Positions 57,328-64,000 of a stretch of DNA of 64,000 bases are shown here, piece by piece. The position numbers were made by a program, and so were the translations under genes. Every line of letters starts with the position of its first letter. Position 1 is the stretch's first letter. The notes beneath the pieces were generated by a model, which worked only from the letters and a program-made list of their open reading frames with translations, did no database searches and was not told the DNA's origin. Origin of the DNA: Rhodobacter sp. Har01 (GTDB lineage Bacteria > Pseudomonadota > Alphaproteobacteria > Rhodobacterales > Rhodobacteraceae); NCBI RefSeq assembly GCF_020564565.1, contig NZ_JAJCTD010000004.1:310001-374000 (forward strand). Reading direction: 5' to 3'.

Positions 57328-58032
57328 ATGTCCGACCGTCTCAAGGCCCTCTCCGTTCACCTGCTCACCGCCACCGGCGCCGTGCTGTCAATGTTCGCCA
57401 TGCTGGCGGCGGTCGAGGAGAAGTGGAGCCTGATGTTCCTCTGGCTGGTGGTCGCGCTGATCGTCGACGGCATCGACGGCCCGCTTGCCCGCAAGTACGA
57501 GACGCACAAGAATTGGCCCACCTATGACGGGGTCCTGATGGACCTGATCGTCGACTACCTGACCTATGTCTTCATCCCGGCCTATGCGCTGTTCAAGTCC
57601 GGCCTCCTGACCGGCTGGATCGGCTGGCTGACGATCATCGTCATCGTCTACGGCTCGGTGGTCTATTTCGCCGATACCCGGATGAAGACCACGGACAAGA
57701 GCTTTGCCGGCTTTCCGGCCTGCTGGAACATGGTGGTGCTGGTGCTGTTCGCCACCCAGCCGCCGCAATCGGTGATCCTGTTCGTCGTGGTCGGCCTGAC
57801 GGTGACGATGTTCACCAACCTCAAGTTCATCCACCCGGTGCGGACGAAGCGCTGGATCCAGGTCTCGCTGCCGGTCTGCATGCTGTGGATCCTGTTTGCC
57901 GCCTGGGCCGCCATGGTGGATTTCCAGGAAGGCAGCTTCGCCAAATGGGGCCTGATCCTGACCTCGCTGTATCTGGTTCTGGCCGGCATCGCGCAGCAGA
58001 TCATTCCAGAAGGCGTGCGGCGAATGCGCTGA
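57328..58032 (+). CDS. pcs: Phosphatidylcholine synthase
   Basis: The 234-residue inner-membrane enzyme of the CDP-alcohol phosphotransferase family condenses choline with CDP-diacylglycerol. Its motif DGIDGPLAR ... YDGVLMDLIVDYLTY follows the DGxDGxxAR...GxxxDxxxD rule in the Pcs form, with about seven to eight membrane helices. ATG 57328 chosen; a start at 57292 would add 12 residues. Confidence 0.92.
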   Translation: MSDRLKALSVHLLTATGAVLSMFAMLAAVEEKWSLMFLWLVVALIVDGIDGPLARKYETHKNWPTYDGVLMDLIVDYLTYVFIPAYALFKSGLLTGWIGWLTIIVIVYGSVVYFADTRMKTTDKSFAGFPACWNMVVLVLFATQPPQSVILFVVVGLTVTMFTNLKFIHPVRTKRWIQVSLPVCMLWILFAAWAAMVDFQEGSFAKWGLILTSLYLVLAGIAQQIIPEGVRRMR

Positions 58033-58047
58033 CGGCCGCCCCGAAGC

Positions 58048-58094
58048 CGATTTCCGAAGTCGGAAATCGTGCACGGAATTCGACTTCGAATTCC
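58048..58094. repeat. 47-bp double-hairpin element, copy 5 (B then A)
   Basis: Hairpin B 58048-58069 and hairpin A 58075-58094, sequence as in copy 4. It lies between convergent pcs (stop 58032) and the EamA gene (stop 58102). Confidence 0.85.
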
Positions 58095-58101
58095 GCCTGT
58101 C

Positions 58102-58938
58102 CTACAGCCGCGTCAGCATCACCCCGGCGACGATGACCGCTGCCGCAACGGCCTTCTCGCCGGTCATCTTCTCGCCGAAGGCCAGCCAGCCGATCAGCAC
58201 GGCAAACAGGATCGAGGTCTCGCGCAGCGCCGCCACCACCGCGATCGGCGCGAAGGTCATTGCCCAGATCGACACCGCATAGGCCCCGTAGCTGGCCGCC
58301 GATGCCAGCGCCCCCATCCGCCAGGCCGGCCAGACCCGCGGGATCACGTCCCAGCCGCGCAGCGCCACCATGCCAACCGTGAAGAACGTTCCGTCCGCCA
58401 CGAAGACCCAGGCCACATAGGCCGCCGGAGACCCCGAGACCCGCGCGCCCATGCCGTCGATCATCGTATAGGTCGCCGTCGCCACCGCGCTGCCCAGGGC
58501 AAACGGCAAGAGCCGCCGGTTCTCGCCGCTGGCGAACACTCCGCGCGCCATCAGCAGGATGCCCAGCGCCAGCACCGCGATGCCGGCGTATTCCATCGCC
58601 GTGACCGCATCGGACAGCACGAACAGCCCGACCAGCGTCACGATCATCGGCGCGGCGCCGCGGGCAATCGGGTAGACCCGGCTCAGATCGCCGCGGTCAT
58701 AGGCGTAGCTCAGAAAGAACTTGTAGCAGAAATGCGTACAGCCCGCGGCAATGACCCAGGGCACCGCGGCCGGGTCGATCGGCGGAGAAACGGCCACCAC
58801 GCACAATCCGATCGGCACTTCGACGATCGACAGGATCACCATCCCGCCCACCTTCGACGTGCCCAGCTTGATCAGCGCATTCCACAGCGCATGCAGAAAG
58901 GCCGCACCCAGCACCGCAAGGAAGACGAAAAGCGACAA
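58102..58938 (-). CDS. EamA/DMT-family transporter
   Basis: The 278-residue protein has ten predicted membrane helices in two EamA halves (FVFLAVLGAAFLHALWNALIKLG at the start; VVAALRETSILFAVLIGWLAFGEKMTGEK in the second half). Such proteins export metabolites or amino acids; substrate unknown. The only usable start is TTG at 58936-58938: the frame upstream meets a stop with no ATG or GTG between. Confidence 0.87.
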   Translation of the reverse strand: MSLFVFLAVLGAAFLHALWNALIKLGTSKVGGMVILSIVEVPIGLCVVAVSPPIDPAAVPWVIAAGCTHFCYKFFLSYAYDRGDLSRVYPIARGAAPMIVTLVGLFVLSDAVTAMEYAGIAVLALGILLMARGVFASGENRRLLPFALGSAVATATYTMIDGMGARVSGSPAAYVAWVFVADGTFFTVGMVALRGWDVIPRVWPAWRMGALASAASYGAYAVSIWAMTFAPIAVVAALRETSILFAVLIGWLAFGEKMTGEKAVAAAVIVAGVMLTRL

Positions 58939-59005
58939 GAGGGCGCGTCCGTTACAAATCCGTTGCAGAAAGCGCTACAGGCCAGGCCCGGTCCGCGCAA
59001 GCGTG

Positions 59006-59503
59006 TCAGCGCGCCGTAACCTCGGCGCGGTCCGCCGGCCCGGGCATCCCCCACCGCACGCCCTGGCGAAAGCCCGTCCACACCAGCGCCAACGCCAGCC
59101 ACGGCGCCAGTTCCGCCCAGAACAGGGGCCAGCGCCGCAGCACCTCGGGGCTTGCTTGCAGGCGCAGGAAGACCGCCGCGAAATCCCCGTCCGTCATCGC
59201 CTTGCCCTGCCAGGCCAGCAGGCCCCAGACCGCCGCCACGGCGGCAAGCACCGCCACAACCATCGCAGCCATGGCAAAGCTGGCCGTCTCGGTTCCGGTC
59301 GGCGGACGCCCCGCCCGCCGGGCAAAGCCCCGCCCTGCCAGCAGCGCCGCCGCCAGCAGCACCACGATGGCCAGCCCCCCGGGCAAGGGCAGCGCCGGCA
59401 CCGCCCAGGCCAGCGCGACCGCGGCCGCCCCGCCCGCCACCAGCGCCAGGCCAAAAACCGCCAGGCTGCCGCCCATTCCTCGCCGTTCCGCTCTGTCGCG
59501 CAT
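59006..59503 (-). CDS. Small hypothetical membrane protein
   Basis: The 165-residue protein has four predicted helices (about 12-35, 42-58, 75-97, 125-145) with a polar loop in the second half (KAMTDGDFAAVFLRLQASPEVLRRW). It vaguely resembles ABZJ_00895-type small membrane proteins; no firm family. Confidence 0.65.
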   Translation of the reverse strand: MRDRAERRGMGGSLAVFGLALVAGGAAAVALAWAVPALPLPGGLAIVVLLAAALLAGRGFARRAGRPPTGTETASFAMAAMVVAVLAAVAAVWGLLAWQGKAMTDGDFAAVFLRLQASPEVLRRWPLFWAELAPWLALALVWTGFRQGVRWGMPGPADRAEVTAR

Positions 59504-59562
59504 CGCCGCTTCTCCGACCCCGTCCCGACAAAGCTAGCTCGCAGACCGCCTGCGGAAAGCCC

Positions 59563-60009
59563 CTAGATCAGCAGCCCCGCCGCGCCTTCGTGGCGCAACA
59601 GCCAGACCTTCGCCTCGACCCCGCCCGGCGCCGAGAAACCGCCCAGACCGGCCGCGCCCAGCACCCGATGGCAGGGAATCAGGATCGGCACCGGGTTCGC
59701 CCCGCAGGCCTGCCCCACCGCCTGCGCCGGGGCGCCGACCTCGCGCGCGATCTGGCCATAGGTCCGCGTCTCGCCGAAGGGAATCGCCGCCATCGCCCGC
59801 CGCACCGCCTGGTGCAGGCCCGCCCCCCAGTCCAGCGGCAGGTCGAACTCCTGCCGGGTGCCGGCGAAATACCCGGCCAGCTGGCGCAGCCCCTCGGCCT
59901 GCAGTGCCGAGGGCGGGCCATCGCCCGGCCGCCAGTCCAGCGCCACGATCCGGCCGCCGGCCGTGCGCAGCGACACCGGGCCCAGCGGCGTCTCCAGCGT
60001 TGCGGTCAC
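59563..60009 (-). CDS. ogt: Methylated-DNA-[protein]-cysteine S-methyltransferase
   Basis: The 148-residue repair protein takes the methyl group from O6-methylguanine onto the Cys of its PCHR motif (ILIPCHRVLG). The helix-turn-helix part has FGETRTYGQIAREVGAPAQAVGQACGANP. It starts with GTG 60007-60009, overlapping the preceding stop as GTGA. Confidence 0.93.
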   Translation of the reverse strand: MTATLETPLGPVSLRTAGGRIVALDWRPGDGPPSALQAEGLRQLAGYFAGTRQEFDLPLDWGAGLHQAVRRAMAAIPFGETRTYGQIAREVGAPAQAVGQACGANPVPILIPCHRVLGAAGLGGFSAPGGVEAKVWLLRHEGAAGLLI

Positions 60010-60605
60010 GGGAAATGCAGGGTCAGCTGCGGCACCGACTGCCCGTCAAAGCTGGCGTCCACCTCATAGCCGACCAACACCAGCCCGCCATTCTTCAGCA
60101 CCCAGGTTCCCGCGCTGTAGGCATCGCCCAGCCCGCGCCACAGGCCATAGGCCGACACCTGCCCGGTCGCCGGGTCGAAGCTGGCATTCATCACCGTGGT
60201 GTCGGCCGCCCAGCCCAACACCTTGACCTCGGTCACCGCACTGGCCTCGTCGTCGGGGTCGGCATAGACCGCCTCGACCTCGGGCCGCGCCAGAGGCAGC
60301 GGGCGGATGCCCTCGAACTTGGTCCTCAGCAAGAAGACATGGATCAGGTTGTAGGCCCCGGCATCGCAGTGGAACTGCCACAGCACCACCGGCTCGGGGT
60401 CGCCCCAGGTGACCGGCATCTGCACATCGAAGCGTTGCGGCGGTTCGGTCGGCCGGCCGGCCTCGTCAAAGGCGCCAAGGCAGGCGTCGGGGAAGGCCGC
60501 GCGAAAGGCCGTCAGCGCGGCATCGTCATCGGCATCGGCCAGCGCCGGGGCGGCAGCGCCAAGCAGGGCAAGCAGCGGCAGCACGGCAACGGGAGTTTGC
60601 GGCAT
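60006..60605 (-). CDS. Periplasmic hypothetical protein, DUF1176-like
   Basis: The 199-residue protein has a signal peptide (MPQTPVAVLPLLALLGAAAPALA) and a mature part with two cysteines (DACLGAF; WQFHCDAGAYN). The pattern LWQFHCDAGAYN ... LGWAADTTVMNASFDPATGQVSAYGLWRGLGDAYSAGTWVLKNGGLVLVGYEVDASFDG suggests a DUF1176-type protein, which I hold with moderate confidence. Coupled to ogt by a 4-nt overlap. Confidence 0.7.
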   Translation of the reverse strand: MPQTPVAVLPLLALLGAAAPALADADDDAALTAFRAAFPDACLGAFDEAGRPTEPPQRFDVQMPVTWGDPEPVVLWQFHCDAGAYNLIHVFLLRTKFEGIRPLPLARPEVEAVYADPDDEASAVTEVKVLGWAADTTVMNASFDPATGQVSAYGLWRGLGDAYSAGTWVLKNGGLVLVGYEVDASFDGQSVPQLTLHFP

Positions 60606-60688
60606 GGGGGCAGGCCTCGCGGCAAAGCGGTCGGGGCGTCCATGGTGCCACAGCGCCGCGCCGGGGCCAATCCCGGCCCGGGTCCCGC

Positions 60689-61627
60689 TCAGGCCCCTGC
60701 GGCGTTGCGGCCGCCGTCGCCGCCGGGGTGGCTGCTGGACAACGGCGCAAAGGCGTCGCGCAGCATCGCGGCCATGCTTTCGATGGCGGGCGAGGTGCCG
60801 CGCGGGTTGCGGCACAGCACCAGGCGGGCGCTGTCCACGATGGGAAAGCCGTCCTCGGCCGTCAGCTCCCGGCAGCCCGCCGGGATGGTGCTGCGCGACA
60901 GGGGGGCAATCGCCACGCCGTTGCGCACCGCCACCCGGAACCCGCCCGCCATGTCGCCGGTCCAGGCCGGCCGCCAGTCGATGGCCTGCCGGTTCAGCGA
61001 CTCTTCGGCATAGTCCCGGCTCCAGGCACTGCGGAAGTAGACCGCGACCGGCACCGGGCTGCGCAGGTGCTGGGCATGGGTGACCGAGGTTGCCCAGACC
61101 GTCGGGTCTATGCAGAGGACTTCGCCCTCGCGCACATAGGCCCAGTCGTGGATGACGGCCAGGTCGATCAGGTCTTCCTCCAGCGCGCGCAACTGCCCCT
61201 CGGCATGGTCGCAGCGGACCGAGACCTGCACCCCCTCGTGCCGCTCATCGAACGCCGCCAGCGCGCGCGGCAGCACGGTGCCCGAGTATTCATCCGGTAT
61301 CCCCACCCGCACCGGCCCGACCAGCGTCTTTTCCCGCAAGGCCACCGCCGCCTCGTCCAGAAGCGCCACCACCCGGCGGGCATAGGGCACCAGTTGTTCG
61401 CCCCGCGGCGTCAGGCTGACCCCGCGCGGCTGGCGGTCGAACAGCGGCTGGCTCAGGCTGTCCTCCAGCCGCTTGATCTGCAGGCTGACCGCCGATTGCG
61501 TGCGCAACAGCCGCACGGCGGCCGCCGTGACCGATCCGGTGTCGGCCACCGCCAGGAAACTGCGCATCAGGTCGCTGTCCAGCGGGGCGGCCATGTCCGA
61601 GCCATGAGAGATTTCGATGTGACCCAT
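60689..61627 (-). CDS. LysR-family transcriptional regulator
   Basis: The 312-residue regulator has the LysR HTH at the N-terminus (DLMRSFLAVADTGSVTAAAVRLLRTQSAVSLQIKRLEDSLSQPLFDR) and a periplasmic-binding-like effector domain. Start uncertain: ATG 61627 or ATG 61594, both with weak ribosome sites. It is divergent from the DUF1127 gene with a 67-bp gap, so it may control that gene as well as itself. Confidence 0.9.
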   Translation of the reverse strand: MGHIEISHGSDMAAPLDSDLMRSFLAVADTGSVTAAAVRLLRTQSAVSLQIKRLEDSLSQPLFDRQPRGVSLTPRGEQLVPYARRVVALLDEAAVALREKTLVGPVRVGIPDEYSGTVLPRALAAFDERHEGVQVSVRCDHAEGQLRALEEDLIDLAVIHDWAYVREGEVLCIDPTVWATSVTHAQHLRSPVPVAVYFRSAWSRDYAEESLNRQAIDWRPAWTGDMAGGFRVAVRNGVAIAPLSRSTIPAGCRELTAEDGFPIVDSARLVLCRNPRGTSPAIESMAAMLRDAFAPLSSSHPGGDGGRNAAGA

Positions 61628-61694
61628 GAAACCTATTCGTTTGTGAAATGTCAATGAGCGTGCGACAAGGTCCTGCAATTCAAGGAGCCTTGCC

Positions 61695-61898
61695 ATGTTC
61701 AGCCGTCTCTTCGCCCACATGCAGATGCGCCGCTCGACCGCGTTCCTGCTGTCGCGCGCGGATGACCATCTGCTGAACGACATCGGCCTGTCGCGCGCCG
61801 ACCTTCGGTCGATGCACTCGGGCCTGCACGGCGCCACCCCGGGCCTTGCGGCCGGCCCGGTTCAATCGCTCGGCTGCGCACTCCCTGTCGCCGGCTGA
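61695..61898 (+). CDS. DUF1127 domain small protein
   Basis: The 67-residue protein carries the DUF1127 (YjiS-like) helix pair: SRADDHLLNDIGLSRADLRS. Some small DUF1127 proteins bind RNA or act in phosphate and stress responses. The C-terminal extension (HGATPGLAAGPVQSLGCALPVAG) is unusual. AAGGAG 8 nt before the ATG. Confidence 0.85.
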   Translation: MFSRLFAHMQMRRSTAFLLSRADDHLLNDIGLSRADLRSMHSGLHGATPGLAAGPVQSLGCALPVAG

Positions 61899-61941
61899 GA
61901 AACCTCGCGCGGGGTGCCACCCGGCACCCCGCCGCCTTCTC

Positions 61942-64000
61942 TTACCCCAAGGCGTCGTTGCACCGCTTGCAGGTGCCCGGATGCGCATGTGACCCCACAT
62001 CCGGCAGGATCTGCCAGCAGCGCTGGCACTTCTCGCCCATGGCGCGTTCGAAAACCACGCCCACGCCCGGCACATCGGGCAGGCGGAAGGCCTCTTGCGG
62101 CTCGGGGTCGGCGGTCAGCTGCAACCCGCTGGTGATGCAGACCTCGGCGAAATCCACCGACTTCAGCGCCGCCAGAATCGCCGTTTCCGCCACATGCACC
62201 ACCGGCGCCGCCTCAAGGCTGGCGCCGATCACCTTGGCCGTGCGCTGCACTTCCAGCGCCCCGGTGACCACCTTGCGCGCCGCCCGCACGCCCTCCCACT
62301 TCGCCGCCAGCGCGTCATTGCGCCAGGCCGCCGGCGTCTCGGGGAAATCCACCATGTGGACCGACGACCCCTCGCCCGGAGTCCGGCAGAGCCAGACCTC
62401 CTCCATGGTGAAGACCAGGATCGGCGCCAGCCAGGTGGTCAGGCGCTGGAACAGCAGGTCCAGCACCGTCCGGCAGGCCCGCCGCCGCAGCGAAGACGCC
62501 GCATCGCAATACAGCGCATCCTTGCGGATGTCGAAGTAGAACGCCGACAGGTCGCTGGTCGCGAAGGTGAACAGCTCGGTGAAGACGCCCTGGAAATCGT
62601 ACTTGGCATAGCCGTCGCGCACCACCGCATCCAGCCCCGCCAGCCGGTGCAGCACCCAAGCCTCCAGTTCCGGCATCTCGGTCGGGCTGACCCGCTCTGC
62701 TTCGGCGAACCCGTCCAGGTTCCCCAGCAGGAAGCGCAAGGTGTTGCGCAAGCGGCGATAGCTGTCGGCAACGCCCTTCAGGATTTCCTTGCCGATCCGC
62801 AGGTCGACCGTGTAATCGCTCAGCGCCACCCAAAGCCGCAGGATATCGGCGCCGTATTCGCCGATCACCTCTTGCGGGGCCACCGTGTTGCCCAACGACT
62901 TGGACATCTTCATGCCCTTCTCGTCCAGCGTAAACCCGTGGGTCAGAACGCCCCGATACGGCGCCCGCCCCTTGGTGCCACAGGCCTGCAACATGCTGGA
63001 ATGGAACCACCCCCGGTGCTGGTCGGTGCCCTCCAGGTACAGGTCGGCAATCCCGTCCGCGCTGCCGTCCGGCCGGTCGCGCAGCACGAAGGCATGCGTG
63101 CTGCCGCTGTCGAACCAGACGTCCAGCACATCCGTCACCTGTTCATAATCGGACGGCTCGACGATGCCCGACAGCACCCGCTCCTTGAATCCTTGCACAT
63201 ACCAGACATCGGCACCGTCCGCCTCGAAGGCCGCCACGATCCGGGCGTTCACTTCCGGGTTCCGCAGCAGGAAATCCGCCGCATCCGGCCGGGCGCCCTT
63301 CTTCACGAAGCAGGTCAGCGGCACGCCCCAGGCGCGCTGCCGGCTGAGAACCCAGTCCGGCCGCGCCTCGATCATCGAATGCAGCCGGTTGCGGCCCGTC
63401 GCCGGGGTCCATTCCACCAGTTGCGTGATCGACATCAGCGCCCGCTTGCGGATGGTGTCGCCATAGGTGGTCATGCCATCGTCCAGCGCCTTGTCGATGG
63501 CGACGAACCATTGCGGCGTGTTGCGATAGATCAGCGGCGCCTTGGACCGCCAGGAATGCGGGTAGGAATGCCGCAGCTTGCCCTTGGCCAGCAGCGCGCC
63601 GGCATAGGCCAATTGCTTGATGACCGAGACATTCGCCGGCCCCTCCTTGCCCTCGGGCGTCAGGATCGCCTGCCCGCCGAACAAGGGCAGGTCGGCCCGG
63701 AAACAGCCATCCGCCTCGACGTTATACGTCATCGGCAGGCCGAACCTGACCCCCATCTGATAGTCGTCATCGCCATGGCTCGGCGCGGTGTGAACAAACC
63801 CCGTCCCCGCGTCGTCGGTGACATGGTCGCCCGGCAGCATGGGCACGTCATAATCCCACTCGCCCGCCGCGCCCTCGACGCCCCGGAACGGATGCGCCAG
63901 CACCAGCCCGCGCAGCTCATCGCCCGAAACCCCGCGCAGCCGCCGCCACATCCCCTCGGACAGCTTCGCCGCGGTGAACACGCTTTCGGCCAGCTTGTCC
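61942..64000 (-). CDS. ileS: Isoleucyl-tRNA synthetase (5' end off window)
   Basis: The visible C-terminal 686 residues cover part of the editing domain, the KMSKS loop (KGMKMSKSLGNTV), the anticodon-binding domain and the C-terminal zinc finger (CQRCWQILPDVGSHAHPGTCKRC). It charges tRNA-Ile. The reading frame is open to the edge of the window (DKLAESVFTAAKLSEGMWRR), so the true start is beyond 64000. The stop TAA is at 61942-61944. Confidence 0.96.
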   Translation of the reverse strand, partial: DKLAESVFTAAKLSEGMWRRLRGVSGDELRGLVLAHPFRGVEGAAGEWDYDVPMLPGDHVTDDAGTGFVHTAPSHGDDDYQMGVRFGLPMTYNVEADGCFRADLPLFGGQAILTPEGKEGPANVSVIKQLAYAGALLAKGKLRHSYPHSWRSKAPLIYRNTPQWFVAIDKALDDGMTTYGDTIRKRALMSITQLVEWTPATGRNRLHSMIEARPDWVLSRQRAWGVPLTCFVKKGARPDAADFLLRNPEVNARIVAAFEADGADVWYVQGFKERVLSGIVEPSDYEQVTDVLDVWFDSGSTHAFVLRDRPDGSADGIADLYLEGTDQHRGWFHSSMLQACGTKGRAPYRGVLTHGFTLDEKGMKMSKSLGNTVAPQEVIGEYGADILRLWVALSDYTVDLRIGKEILKGVADSYRRLRNTLRFLLGNLDGFAEAERVSPTEMPELEAWVLHRLAGLDAVVRDGYAKYDFQGVFTELFTFATSDLSAFYFDIRKDALYCDAASSLRRRACRTVLDLLFQRLTTWLAPILVFTMEEVWLCRTPGEGSSVHMVDFPETPAAWRNDALAAKWEGVRAARKVVTGALEVQRTAKVIGASLEAAPVVHVAETAILAALKSVDFAEVCITSGLQLTADPEPQEAFRLPDVPGVGVVFERAMGEKCQRCWQILPDVGSHAHPGTCKRCNDALG

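Overview
The window reads as chromosomal DNA of a high-GC alphaproteobacterium, most likely a Rhodobacterales member of the Rhodobacter/Tabrizicola/Gemmobacter type (inference). Pointers are the soxBDAG sarcosine oxidase operon, draT-draG (nitrogenase control), a phosphatidylcholine synthase, UPF0262 and DUF1467 genes, the hisD/UPF0262/phosphatase and infA/maf/rng/yacG blocks, and the DUF484-xerC pair. Both ends are cut: a DegT-type aminotransferase on the left and ileS on the right.

Layout. 1-9.4 kb: partial aminotransferase; heterotetrameric sarcosine oxidase (soxB, D, A, G on the minus strand); a divergent SQR-like flavoprotein behind an ATTC-N8-GAAT operator; a secreted protein; glutamate dehydrogenase. 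9.8-12.7 kb: an orphan set of three TadE/TadG-like genes closed by a hairpin terminator. 12.7-21.6 kb: lipoprotein, hom, secreted protein, glpX, a 7TM-AraC regulator divergent from a secreted hydrolase, recJ and tRNA-Glu. 22.0-25.9 kb: a bufferin-type operon (DUF2282 precursor, DUF692/MNIO enzyme, DUF2063 partner, DoxX protein) followed by an ECF sigma factor and an NrsF-type anti-sigma, with a sigmaF-like promoter in front. 26-29 kb: a phosphatase/kinase-like fusion, draG and draT, then tRNA-Phe. 29.4-37.7 kb (minus strand): yacG, rng, maf, infA, a decayed P-type ATPase, GNAT and SnoaL genes, an LMW phosphatase, UPF0262 and hisD. 37.8-48.9 kb: nitroreductase, CysZ-like protein, DUF1467, methylmalonyl-CoA epimerase, a receiver protein, purC, Hsp20, a sugar kinase, dtd, a secreted protein, acyl-CoA synthetase, wrbA and a PfkB kinase. 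49-64 kb: nadE, a MORN-repeat protein, priA, fsa, DUF484, xerC, pcs, an EamA transporter, small membrane and periplasmic proteins, ogt, a LysR regulator divergent from a DUF1127 protein, and ileS.

How the genes work together. SoxBDAG feeds one-carbon units into folate, and glutamate dehydrogenase links nitrogen and carbon. DraT and DraG reversibly ADP-ribosylate dinitrogenase reductase, so nif genes are expected elsewhere. The 22-26 kb operon looks like a copper or metal stress response: a small exported peptide matured by an iron enzyme and its partner, controlled by a membrane anti-sigma whose only two cysteines (130 and 180) may act as sensor.

Two families of intergenic palindromes recur. 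One is a 47-bp double hairpin in five copies, each abutting gene 3' ends, four of them between convergent genes. The other is a composite hairpin of about 100 bp in three copies. Conserved housekeeping blocks (hom-glpX-recJ, hisD-infA) appear interrupted by accessory genes, and the stretch between tRNA-Glu and tRNA-Phe is accessory in character. No insertion sequence, prophage or CRISPR array is visible.
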